Shown here: piece by piece, positions 1-5,916 of the stretch | How positions within the stretch are numbered: the first letter of the stretch is position 1 | How the letters are laid out: each line of letters starts with the position of its first letter | Origin: Dehalococcoidia bacterium | Lineage (GTDB): Bacteria; Chloroflexota; Dehalococcoidia; GIF9; AB-539-J10 | Reading direction: 5' to 3' | Assembly: GCA_023128875.1 (NCBI GenBank) | Contig: JAGMDB010000173.1 | Location: 1-5,916, forward strand | Length of the DNA: 5,916 nucleotides | Translations under genes and position numbers: made by a program | The notes under the pieces: generated by a model | The model's database searches: none | What the model was told of the DNA's origin: nothing | Seen by the model: the letters and a program-made list of their open reading frames with translations, nothing else

Positions 1-14
1 AGTGTCTTAATCAT
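1..14 (-). CDS. Start of a further operon gene, cut by the left edge
   Basis: Only four complete codons are inside the window (Met-Ile-Lys-Thr, then an incomplete codon), so no function can be given. The start is supported by a consensus AGGAGG (22-27, read on the minus strand) seven bases before the ATG. Its ATG overlaps the TGA of the preceding 73-codon frame in an ATGA arrangement, typical of translationally coupled operon genes. It shows that the transcription unit does not end with the permease. Confidence 0.55.
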
Positions 15-232
15 TTAGTTTCCTCCTTTTCCCCCTTTTTTGCTAACTCTATTTTCCCCCGAGTAATTTTATTTGCCAGCTCACATGACATGAGGCATAC
101 AACATCAGGTATAGAATATGAAGTAGAAACAACTATACCTAGGCCAGCTAACCCCAAGTTAGTGCCCATAATAGTAGCAACTGATAATGATTCACCCCTA
201 TACGGGTTATCACCGGACACACCCGTATTCAC
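11..232 (-). CDS. Unrecognised 73-residue ORF, possibly a small protein or a 3' gene remnant
   Basis: No family is recognised. The frame starts with GTG at 232 and has no evident Shine-Dalgarno. An internal ATG at about 169 is the only other plausible start. The middle (residues ~16-50) is rich in Gly, Ser, Val and Ile, with a hydrophobic stretch around GLAGLGIVVS and then SIPDVVCLMS. The C-terminus is highly charged (KKGEKEETK), partly because those codons carry the AGGAGG of the next gene. The TGA overlaps the ATG of the following gene. The same frame continues upstream only to a TAG at 245-247, five codons before the GTG. Beyond that TAG it runs open into the permease 3' end without an ATG or GTG. 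The position, 44 bases behind the permease stop and coupled to the next gene, favours a translated frame. The missing ribosome site and the close upstream stop leave open that it is the tail of a broken gene. Confidence 0.4.
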   Translation of the reverse strand: MNTGVSGDNPYRGESLSVATIMGTNLGLAGLGIVVSTSYSIPDVVCLMSCELANKITRGKIELAKKGEKEETK

Positions 233-276
233 AGCAGAGTGCCACTAAAATCCAAACCCTTTGGAGTCCTCTCGAA

Positions 277-1623
277 CTATAAGTATTCTTTTGGTGTTAA
301 ACGTTTTCTGGCGTAACCAAAGTAAGCTAATATCATCAGGCCAGCAAATACGGCGATATAAACTATTGACATAGGATCGGCGCTAAAAAGACCCCACAGC
401 AAAAAGCCAGAGCTCACAAAAGCTAGTGGTATCAGAACACTTCTACCAGGCAGATGCCATGCCATAGCCTGCCACTCTTTAGCAAACATTGTCTTATACT
501 TAATGGCAGCCACTAGCAAAATAAGCCAGCATATCATTCCTGCCTCGCAGCCCATCATGCAAAGCTCCACGTAGAAGTCTTCAAGCACTGCAATATTGCC
601 TATGACTAGAATAACAATTCCAAGAGCGTACATAGCCAGTATTGAAAACCAGGGAACTCTAGTCGTCCTGCTGATCCAAGCAAATGGTGACGGTAGCCCC
701 TTCTCTTCAGCCAGCCCATACAGCAAACGGGAACCACAGTATACTTCTCCTACTAAGCAGGTGAATGCGGCTATCCAGGCTGCCGTATTCATAACCGCAG
801 GCGCAGCTCCACCCCATATCTGCGTGGCTGCGTAAGTAAATGGCGACTCCATGACCCCCAACTCTGTATAATGCACCAGGCCTATCAATACTGTCTGGGC
901 AAGAAAGTAAACTATTAAAAATGTCATACAGGCCCAGAACAGCCCTTTTGGCAGATCGGTAGCCTTTTTACACTCTCCGGCAGTGGTCAAAAGGGTTAAA
1001 GGACCCATATATGCATAAGCTCCCATGCCTAGAGCAGCAAAGGCACCCACCATACCGTACGGCATAAAAGGAATGAAGTTAGCAGCTTCCATTCTGCCGC
1101 TCGCAACACCTGATATTGCAAATATTACCATTATCGAGCAAAGTATCCCGACCAAGGCTAGCTGAGCTCTACCAGTTATCACTACTCCAGCCAAAATAAT
1201 TCCGACAACAACCGACAGCCATATTAGTGCCCAGATGATTGCCGAAACATAGGGGCTTGCTGTCCATTGAAAGTACCAATTACTTATTAGCCCAATGGCT
1301 ATGCTAACTGAGCCTAGGAAGATAAAATTCATGGCGATATAGGCGGTAGCCGCTACATACCCGTAACCACCTCCTAACATCCTCCTACCCCATACATAGA
1401 ACGAGCCTGCCGTCGGCATGCCAACTGCCAATTCACTTAGTGCCATCATCACTACTAGAAACAATAGACCAGCAAACAGATACATCACTATAGCAACGGG
1501 GCCACCTTCACTGGCGCCGAGACCGATTAGAAGAAATATACCATCTCCAATCACCGCCCCCACCCCTATTGCCCAAATGTGCCAAAAACCAAGCTTCCTA
1601 ACCAGACCAACTTCTTTTGCCAC
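277..1623 (-). CDS. APC-superfamily amino acid permease
   Basis: Integral membrane transporter of 448 residues, the usual length for the amino acid-polyamine-organocation superfamily, with about 12 hydrophobic segments. The first helix carries the glycine-rich substrate-binding motif GAVIGDGIF (residues 22-30). This is followed by ELAVGMPTAGSFYVWGRR (64-81), corresponding to the family's P-x-x-G-x-x-Y signature after helix 2. A helix-6 region GAYAYMGPLTLL is followed by GECKKATDLPKGL (216-228), matching the family's E-x-K-x-x-x-x-x-P loop. SRLLYGLAEEKGLP (298-311) is the typical loop after helix 8. Translation starts at GTG (1623-1621), six bases after a strong AAGGAGG. The gene begins 36 bases after the LamB/YcsF stop. 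By context it probably imports the substrate handled by the three enzyme genes upstream, perhaps 5-oxoproline or a related cyclic or amide amino acid derivative. That specificity is inference; the sequence alone gives only the superfamily. Confidence 0.9.
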   Translation of the reverse strand: MAKEVGLVRKLGFWHIWAIGVGAVIGDGIFLLIGLGASEGGPVAIVMYLFAGLLFLVVMMALSELAVGMPTAGSFYVWGRRMLGGGYGYVAATAYIAMNFIFLGSVSIAIGLISNWYFQWTASPYVSAIIWALIWLSVVVGIILAGVVITGRAQLALVGILCSIMVIFAISGVASGRMEAANFIPFMPYGMVGAFAALGMGAYAYMGPLTLLTTAGECKKATDLPKGLFWACMTFLIVYFLAQTVLIGLVHYTELGVMESPFTYAATQIWGGAAPAVMNTAAWIAAFTCLVGEVYCGSRLLYGLAEEKGLPSPFAWISRTTRVPWFSILAMYALGIVILVIGNIAVLEDFYVELCMMGCEAGMICWLILLVAAIKYKTMFAKEWQAMAWHLPGRSVLIPLAFVSSGFLLWGLFSADPMSIVYIAVFAGLMILAYFGYARKRLTPKEYL

Positions 1624-1642
1624 TTGTTACCTCCTTCTTAGC
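1624..1642 (-). promoter_or_regulatory. Strong ribosome binding site fixing the permease GTG start
   Basis: Read on the minus strand, AAGGAGG (1630-1636) lies six bases before GTG at 1623. It is one of the strongest Shine-Dalgarno sequences in the operon. It justifies the non-ATG start, since no ATG lies nearby in frame. Confidence 0.75.
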
Positions 1643-1659
1643 GATATTCTTCTTTAAAT

Positions 1660-2415
1660 TTACCACTTTGTTACATTTATTCCCTCCTTATCAAGTTCTT
1701 GTCTTACTCTCTTTAGCACTTCGACTGAATTGGGGGCATCTCCATGGAAACATAATACCTCAGCGTGAAATTCAAGCTCCTTGCCATCAATAGTTCTAAG
1801 CTTATGGTGTTTAATTATGGAGATTGCTTGTTGGGCAACCTCCTCTGGGTCAGCAGGCCTTTTAACCCGTTCAATTACCATGTTGCCGTCAGAATCATAT
1901 TTCAAATCGGGCAATCCCACTGCAGCCACTCTTAACCCAGCTAATTTAGCCTTTTTATATAGCAGGCTTTTCTCCTCTATGACCAGGATTAATTCGGGGT
2001 TATAGTGCTGTATAGCCTTTATAAAAGCCTCAGCGTATTTCTCTTGGTTGGAAACTAGAGGGTCGAGCATACCGTGGGGACTAATGTGCCACATTTTCAT
2101 ACCTTCTACTTTAAGGAATGCCTGCAGTGCCCCTAATTGGTAAAGTAAATCATCAATCAATTCTTCAGGGGTAATATCTATCATTCTTCTGCCAAAACCT
2201 CTTAAATCTTGAAACCCGGGATGGGCACCTACGGCAACATCATATTCTTTAGCCAATCTGACGGTAGCCCTCATTACTGTAGGGTCTCCGCCATGGAAGC
2301 CACAGGCCAAATTAGCCGAGGTAACATATTTCATAAGGGCTTCATCATTGCCAAGTTGGTATCTTCCGAAACTCTCACCCATATCAGCATTGATAACAAC
2401 ATTGTGCTTCTCCAT
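1660..2415 (-). CDS. pxpA: LamB/YcsF family protein, 5-oxoprolinase subunit A-like
   Basis: In the characterised PxpABC enzyme, PxpA is the cytoplasmic subunit thought to open 5-oxoproline after activation by PxpB/PxpC, giving glutamate. Its length of 251 residues is normal for the family. Family motifs run in order: NADMGES (9-15), VTSANLACGFHGGDP (31-45), GAHPGFQDLRGFGRR (63-77), LYQLGALQAF (91-100), an SPHG motif (112-115), and the C-terminal CFHGDAPN (222-229). Two motifs differ from the usual pattern as remembered. The normal KPHGALYN reads SPHGMLDP, so the lysine is serine. The FADRxY region reads LPDLKYDSDG and lacks the arginine. The ATG start follows eight bases after the pxpC stop, with a GGGGG-type ribosome site covering the gap. 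Membership of the family is sure. The exact reaction is not, because of those changes and the unusual partner subunits. Confidence 0.88.
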   Translation of the reverse strand: MEKHNVVINADMGESFGRYQLGNDEALMKYVTSANLACGFHGGDPTVMRATVRLAKEYDVAVGAHPGFQDLRGFGRRMIDITPEELIDDLLYQLGALQAFLKVEGMKMWHISPHGMLDPLVSNQEKYAEAFIKAIQHYNPELILVIEEKSLLYKKAKLAGLRVAAVGLPDLKYDSDGNMVIERVKRPADPEEVAQQAISIIKHHKLRTIDGKELEFHAEVLCFHGDAPNSVEVLKRVRQELDKEGINVTKW

Positions 2416-2423
2416 CTTACCCC

Positions 2424-3413
2424 CTAAGAAATAATAGATTTTTCTTCAAATATTTTATCCTGCTCTTTTCTTATCTCGACAGCTTCGTCAGGCGTGCAAT
2501 AAACAAACTTAACCGTATCTCTTCCCAGAAAAATTTGCCCTAGCATCCATTGGTCGGCGTAGATAACAGTTAGGGCACACACATAACCTCCGGTGGTCGG
2601 GCCCTCCCTGGGAAAAATTATTGGGGTATCCCCACTTACATTAACTCCTCCAGGCGTTGAGTATCCGTGATCCATTAATACGTTCGACGGATGCCTGCCT
2701 GATGCCTGTCTTGCCTTAGCCCACTTTGGTCTTGGGCCGGTTAATCTAATTCCTGACCTGTCTGAAGACGCTTGTGCGACGAATTCTGTGTTAAAAAATA
2801 ATTCCATTCCCTCCTCACTAAAATAATCTGGGGCTGCGTTGGGTCCGGGAATAGCCCTCATTTCCCACCCTTTGCTGTATTTGGGGATAAGGTCAGCCTT
2901 GAATCGCCTTCCTTCCATATCTTTTAGGTCTTTCCCAGATTTTGAAAGCTTCAATTCGTCGCCCCTTTTTAGAGCTCTCCCCTCATAACCACCAAAGGCG
3001 CCATAAATAGCTGTAGATTTGCTACCTAGATATATTGGGACATCAATGCCGCCTGCAATGGCCAAATATTGTCTAAAGCCCAAGCTATCTTTGCCTAGAG
3101 TCCCCGAGGTGAAGATGTCGCCCTTGCTTATCTTGATAGCTTGCCATAGCGGGATAAGCTTTCCATTTATTCTTGGGCCCAAATTAGCACCAGTTACAGC
3201 TATAACGGCATCTGTTTCAAATTTAGCGGAAAAAGAACCAGCGGTGATTTCAATCACCGCTTCATTTAGGGAATTAGCTACAATTAGATTCGCGGCCCTT
3301 ACCGCAAGGTGGTCCATCGCTCCTGATGGGGCAATGCCTTTATCTAGATATCCTTCCCTTCCAATCCAATCTTCAACCAAAGTTTGCATACCAGGCAGTA
3401 ACACCTTTAACAT
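2424..3413 (-). CDS. pxpC: Carboxyltransferase/AHS2-domain subunit, PxpC/KipA-like (urea carboxylase-type)
   Basis: A 329-residue single-domain protein of the allophanate hydrolase subunit 2 (AHS2, KipA/PxpC) family. It begins MLKVLLPGMQTLVED, like the family's usual VLKPGLLTTVQD start. Next come APSGAMD (28-34), YLAIAGGIDVP (116-126), GSKST (130-134), GAFGGYEGRALKRGDEL (138-154), SSDRSGIRLTGP (216-227), a HPSN block (241-244) and GPTTGGYV (271-278). The HPSN block and the preceding RPKWAKA resemble, from memory, the carboxyltransferase region of urea carboxylase more than Bacillus KipA. In PxpABC this subunit works with PxpB, probably in ATP-dependent activation of the lactam. I chose ATG 3413 because the protein then begins at the conserved beta strand. 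A TTG at 3431, overlapping the pxpB TGA, would add six residues (MRVRLV) and cannot be excluded. The stop lies eight bases before pxpA. Confidence 0.86.
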   Translation of the reverse strand: MLKVLLPGMQTLVEDWIGREGYLDKGIAPSGAMDHLAVRAANLIVANSLNEAVIEITAGSFSAKFETDAVIAVTGANLGPRINGKLIPLWQAIKISKGDIFTSGTLGKDSLGFRQYLAIAGGIDVPIYLGSKSTAIYGAFGGYEGRALKRGDELKLSKSGKDLKDMEGRRFKADLIPKYSKGWEMRAIPGPNAAPDYFSEEGMELFFNTEFVAQASSDRSGIRLTGPRPKWAKARQASGRHPSNVLMDHGYSTPGGVNVSGDTPIIFPREGPTTGGYVCALTVIYADQWMLGQIFLGRDTVKFVYCTPDEAVEIRKEQDKIFEEKSIIS

Positions 3414-3427
3414 AACCAACCTAACTC

Positions 3428-4414
3428 TCAAGGTAACGGCGTAACCTTTCTACCATGTTCCTGTTTTTTCTTAAACTCCTCGCCTTTATCTTTTACCTGT
3501 TCACAGAAATCAAGCCATTTCCTTAAAGAAAATTTCCTCTTTGAAATATCATATTGCCATTTTCCTTCTTCATGGACTAGCCTATATATCTCCCGAAGTT
3601 CCTCTTCTGATACCTCATAGTATTTCAATATATCGGTAGATCTAAAAAGAACCGGGCTTTCTTTGAATTGCGGGTGCTTTTGGCTAGTCTGGAAAATGGG
3701 AGCAGTTCTGCCAATTAACTGGTAGCCACCGCTGGAATCGACACCAAATATGGTGGAACAAAAATCGGCAAGGTCTACCGTGCCCTCAGCCGTCCAAGTT
3801 CTAGCCGGGCTATATTTTGGTGCTGTTACGGCACAGGTGGGGTTCAGTGGAAAGTAAAAAGGCAACCCTGGGAAAAAGCCAATCATGGCAACAAACCACT
3901 CATTTTTTAAGAACTTTTGCTTAAGCTCGTCTACAGTAATACCATTGTATCTTGCCACATAGGCCAAGTTACTTCCACTTTCACAGTTAGGTGCCTCTGG
4001 CTTGATCTCCCTAACATATTTCTCTATAGCCTTACGCACTTCGCTATCGTCGAAAACAAGTGGCAATGTTATATACCGCGTTTCGATTTCTGTGTCTTCA
4101 ATGCTTTCAACTTTAGCCTCTACTGTGCTGATCTCGTCTGCTAATTTTCTTACATTGATTTTTAACGGGTCGAACTTATATAAATTAGTTCTGCCTCCTG
4201 GAACCGTTTCCTTTAAACCGTTTATGTTTTTCACTTTCTCATTGACAATTATTACTCTGAATATATTAAGGAGCATCTCTTTTAAGCCTGTCACCGCTTC
4301 CTCTGTTCCGTATGCCACCTCAAGAAATTCATCGCCTGCAACCCTAAAAAAAATCTCACTCCTATATTGCGTTTTTGGCATTACTTTTAATAGTGAATCA
4401 TACTTACTTTTCAT
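3428..4414 (-). CDS. pxpB: Carboxyltransferase/AHS1-domain subunit, PxpB/KipI-like (urea carboxylase-type, extended)
   Basis: A 328-residue protein of the allophanate hydrolase subunit 1 (AHS1, KipI/PxpB) family, clearly longer than the ~220-240 residues typical of PxpB. The AHS1 signatures are GFFPGLPFYFPLNP (179-192), APKYSPARTWTAEGTV (198-213) and SSGGYQLIGRTAPIF (227-241). The KY-x-PARTWT wording, the LPLVFDDSEVRKAIEKY segment (117-133) and the tail with YYEVSEEELREIYRL and FSLRKWLDF (about 265-303) match my memory of the same part of urea carboxylase, not KipI. The extra length is this C-terminal tail plus a region around residues 55-112. The ATG overlaps the end of iclR by 11 bases and has no good ribosome site, so coupling to iclR translation is likely. 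An ATG at 4381 (residue 12) is an alternative start. It is expected to pair with the next gene. No biotin carboxylase or biotin carrier is present in the window. Confidence 0.85.
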   Translation of the reverse strand: MKSKYDSLLKVMPKTQYRSEIFFRVAGDEFLEVAYGTEEAVTGLKEMLLNIFRVIIVNEKVKNINGLKETVPGGRTNLYKFDPLKINVRKLADEISTVEAKVESIEDTEIETRYITLPLVFDDSEVRKAIEKYVREIKPEAPNCESGSNLAYVARYNGITVDELKQKFLKNEWFVAMIGFFPGLPFYFPLNPTCAVTAPKYSPARTWTAEGTVDLADFCSTIFGVDSSGGYQLIGRTAPIFQTSQKHPQFKESPVLFRSTDILKYYEVSEEELREIYRLVHEEGKWQYDISKRKFSLRKWLDFCEQVKDKGEEFKKKQEHGRKVTPLP

Positions 4415-5180
4415 GTAAAGTGCCCAACCTATTAGAGATAAAAGCGGCCGTCTCCCTAACTAACTTGGCCAATGGCCCAATATTTCTCTCCTTTATACGC
4501 AAAGCCGGGCCGGCGATACTCAGCCCTGCAACCACTTTGGAATTATGGTCGAAGATCGGGGCCCCCACGCAACGGACCCCTATGATGTATTCCTCATCGT
4601 CCACTGAGTAGCCTTGCTCCCGAACCGTTTGCAGATCCTCCTCGATAGCACTAACCGTCTTCAATGATTTCGATGCACTAGGGCTGATGCTATACTTTGA
4701 GAAGAGCCGTGCCCTCTCCTCTTCAGACAAATAGGCTAGAATTGCCTTTCCCATGGCAGTATCATAAGCCTTAGCTCTGGATCCAATAGGCTGATCAAGC
4801 TTCAAATGGTATTTGCTCTCTATCTTGTCAATGCAGATTATATCAAGGCCATCTAACACGCCTAAATTGATAGTTTCACCGCTTTTCTCAGAAAGCCCAA
4901 TCATCAATGGTCTGGCTATCTCGATAAAGTTTAAGTTCTGTACAACTTTGCCACCCAAGTCGAAAATCTTTATGGAAGCCATATAGCCAAGGCTTTTGGG
5001 GTTCTGTTGGACATATCCCAATGACTCAAGGGTGAGAAGCATCCTATGGATCGTTGTTTTAGGAGACTGAAGGAGCTGACAGAGTTCAGCTAATTGGAAT
5101 TCATTTTTGGTAACAAGAAGTTCCATGAGCCTGAAAGCTTTGACGATGGACTTAATCTGATAGTAAGCCGCTTTTCCCAT
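4404..5180 (-). CDS. IclR-family transcriptional regulator
   Basis: DNA-binding regulator of 258 residues, normal for the IclR family. The N-terminal winged helix-turn-helix spans about residues 8-62, with the helix pair in FQLAELCQLLQSPKTTIHRM (28-47) and then LLTLESLGYV into the wing. The C-terminal effector domain (about 80-252) shows GETINLGVLDG (101-111), GSRAKAYDTAMGKAILAYL (133-151), GYSVDDEEYIIGVRCVGAPI (190-209) and AGLSIAGPALR (218-228), all characteristic of IclR ligand-binding domains. As the first gene of the operon it probably controls itself and the downstream enzyme and permease genes in response to a small organic acid or amino acid derivative. The ligand is unknown. The ATG at 5180 has only a weak TGGA ribosome site, so expression may be kept low. 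Its last 11 bases overlap pxpB. Confidence 0.92.
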   Translation of the reverse strand: MGKAAYYQIKSIVKAFRLMELLVTKNEFQLAELCQLLQSPKTTIHRMLLTLESLGYVQQNPKSLGYMASIKIFDLGGKVVQNLNFIEIARPLMIGLSEKSGETINLGVLDGLDIICIDKIESKYHLKLDQPIGSRAKAYDTAMGKAILAYLSEEERARLFSKYSISPSASKSLKTVSAIEEDLQTVREQGYSVDDEEYIIGVRCVGAPIFDHNSKVVAGLSIAGPALRIKERNIGPLAKLVRETAAFISNRLGTLHEK

Positions 5181-5181
5181 G

Positions 5182-5209
5182 GGCGTTCCACTATGCGTTA
5201 CGGTGTTCC
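5182..5209 (-). promoter_or_regulatory. Tandem GGAAC(A/G)CC repeats, candidate IclR operator
   Basis: On the minus strand GGAACACC (5202-5209) and GGAACGCC (5182-5189) match at seven of eight bases, and their starts are exactly 20 bp (about two helical turns) apart. They sit between the predicted transcription start (~5215) and the iclR ATG, a standard place for autorepression. A third copy, AGAACACC, lies on the opposite strand at 5309-5316. The repeats are seen directly; their role as operators is inferred. Confidence 0.4.
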
Positions 5210-5221
5210 TAGATTACCTAC

Positions 5222-5249
5222 ATTATACCAATTATCACAAAAATGTCAA
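5222..5249 (-). promoter_or_regulatory. Sigma-A type promoter of the iclR-pxp-permease operon
   Basis: On the minus strand a perfect TTGACA (-35, 5244-5249) is followed after 16 bp by a perfect TATAAT (-10, 5222-5227). Transcription should begin near 5215, about 35 bases before the iclR ATG. It is the only strong promoter seen for the operon, and the genes downstream are too closely packed for obvious internal ones. Confidence 0.82.
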
Positions 5250-5279
5250 GACCTTTTGGCTCTATTATGTATTTTTGTG
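5236..5279. repeat. 9-bp inverted repeat around the -35 box
   Basis: CACAAAAAT (5236-5244) and its exact reverse complement ATTTTTGTG (5271-5279) are separated by 26 bases. The left arm covers most of the promoter spacer and one base of the -35 hexamer. It could be a second regulator site. The arms are A/T-rich, so coincidence is possible. Confidence 0.35.
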
Positions 5280-5335
5280 GGAAAATTTAAGAAAAAATTA
5301 AGGTCGTAAGAACACCGCAGCGAAGAAGCTAAACG

Positions 5336-5393
5336 AAAGGAGGTCTTACCCCCAATGGCTAAGAAGCAACAAAAGGTGACACAATTCTACTAA
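5336..5393 (+). CDS. Shine-Dalgarno plus 12-codon ORF, possible leader peptide or start of a broken gene
   Basis: AAAGGAGG (5336-5343) is followed 11 bases later by ATG GCT AAG AAG (5355), encoding a 12-residue Lys/Gln-rich peptide that ends in TAA at 5391-5393. The coding part is 5355-5393. The ribosome site is strong but the spacing is longer than ideal, and no convincing plus-strand promoter was found in front. A one-base shift would join this start to the longer frame that follows, which suggests the intact start of a decayed gene as an alternative to a leader peptide. Confidence 0.2.
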
Positions 5394-5916
5394 CACTTGA
5401 AGATTACGAAGTACAGAAGTGTGAGAAGATAAGAGGGGCTAGTGATAGAGACAGAATGCTCCCTTAGTGGCTTGGCACTTTCGCTCTCATCCATAAGAAC
5501 TCCAAGTCAAACCATCTTCGCTGAGTAAATACATTGTCTTCCTGTGTGGGCAGGCCAGATATTGAACATTCCGCTAAAAAGTGCAACTGGGTAACAAAAC
5601 AAGGAAATGTGCCCCTTTGGATGGCCAAAGTCGTGACTAGGCCATACTTTGCTGGCAGCGGCAATAATGGGTAAAGTGGGCCGGAATATATGGCGGAACA
5701 CTATGAGCGAGTAACGAAGATGTCTTTTTGGGTTCTGGAAAACGCAGTTCATAGTTATGCCGGAATACATTTAGCGCAGTGCCCTTCATGTAACTATGGA
5801 CGAGACCCCAGACCCGTCACACGGGGGATTGCCACGGAGAATTCACATCCCAGCATTCGCTCCGTACCACCTGAGAAGAAGCCTAGCAAATTTTTTCATT
5901 TTTGCCCGTCCGCCTT
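5363..5916 (+). pseudogene. Possible decayed coding region, open at the right edge
   Basis: One plus-strand frame runs from 5363 to the window end with only three stops (TAG 5465, TGA 5522, TAA 5672) in about 185 codons. The last part, from an ATG at 5690, is open for 75 codons to the edge and includes a CPSC pair. The first part contains LTLEDYEVQKCEKI followed by RGASDRDRML, faintly like the start of a tyrosine recombinase catalytic domain, but no catalytic Arg/His/Tyr context is seen, so that is not claimed. The region also holds a 9-base direct repeat GCCGGAATA (5680-5688, 5759-5767) and no RNA gene, insertion-sequence end or clear terminator that I can recognise. It may equally be plain intergenic DNA. 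Confidence 0.2.

Noticed and set aside
245..247. TAG read through as pyrrolysine or another recoding event
   Set aside because: The frame upstream of the TAG has no normal start codon before it runs into the permease coding sequence, and no recoding structure is evident.
3019..3444. 141-codon plus-strand ORF opposite the AHS2 gene
   Set aside because: It lies wholly antisense to a gene with clear family motifs and has no credible start region or recognisable domain.
4002..4418. 138-codon plus-strand ORF opposite the AHS1 gene
   Set aside because: Antisense shadow of a conserved gene, without a ribosome site or protein motifs.
5306..5349. GTAAGA/TCTTAC inverted repeat flanking the Shine-Dalgarno at 5336
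   Set aside because: Six-base arms with a 32-base loop are expected by chance, and the arms do not pair with the ribosome site itself.
5464..5770. Two overlapping minus-strand ORFs of 66 and 87 codons upstream of the operon
   Set aside because: They overlap each other in different frames, have no visible ribosome sites, and match no recognised motif. They lie opposite a plus-strand frame that is at least as open.
5813..5825. Hairpin CCCGT-CAC-ACGGG as a terminator
   Set aside because: The stem is only five base pairs and no T-run follows on either strand.

Overview
The window looks like part of a low-to-medium G+C Firmicute chromosome, probably a clostridial-type anaerobe. The basis is the consensus sigma-A promoter, the strong AGGAGG ribosome binding sites, the mixed ATG/GTG starts and the AT-leaning third codon positions. 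The genus cannot be named from this sequence.

Almost everything readable is one tightly packed operon on the minus strand, read from about 5215 down past base 1. In transcription order it holds: an IclR-family regulator (4404-5180); two carboxyltransferase/allophanate-hydrolase-type subunits, AHS1 (PxpB/KipI side, 3428-4414) and AHS2 (PxpC/KipA side, 2424-3413); a LamB/YcsF protein (PxpA side, 1660-2415); a roughly 12-helix APC-superfamily amino acid permease (277-1623); an unrecognised 73-codon reading frame (11-232); and the first codons of another gene leaving the left edge. Genes overlap or are separated by 8 to about 45 bases, and no intrinsic terminator is visible between them.

By family knowledge, PxpA+PxpB+PxpC form an ATP-dependent 5-oxoprolinase that opens 5-oxoproline (pyroglutamate) to glutamate. 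The simple reading is uptake of a cyclic or amide-type amino acid derivative by the permease, ring opening or hydrolysis by the three enzyme subunits, and control by the IclR protein. Two points argue against copying the 5-oxoprolinase label blindly. Both AHS subunits resemble the carboxyltransferase part of urea carboxylase more than ordinary KipI/KipA. The LamB/YcsF protein has substitutions in motifs that are normally constant. The real substrate may differ.

The regulator is the first gene behind a near-perfect promoter (TTGACA, 16 bp, TATAAT). Two GGAAC(A/G)CC repeats lie exactly 20 bp apart between the predicted transcription start and the iclR start codon, a third reversed copy lies upstream, and a 9-bp inverted repeat touches the -35 box. 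These are good candidates for autoregulatory operator sites.

The right end (about 5300-5916) has no gene that can be supported with confidence. It contains a strong Shine-Dalgarno followed by a 12-codon ORF, and then a plus-strand frame with only three stops over about 185 codons that is open at the right edge. This may be a decayed gene, but it is not recognised.
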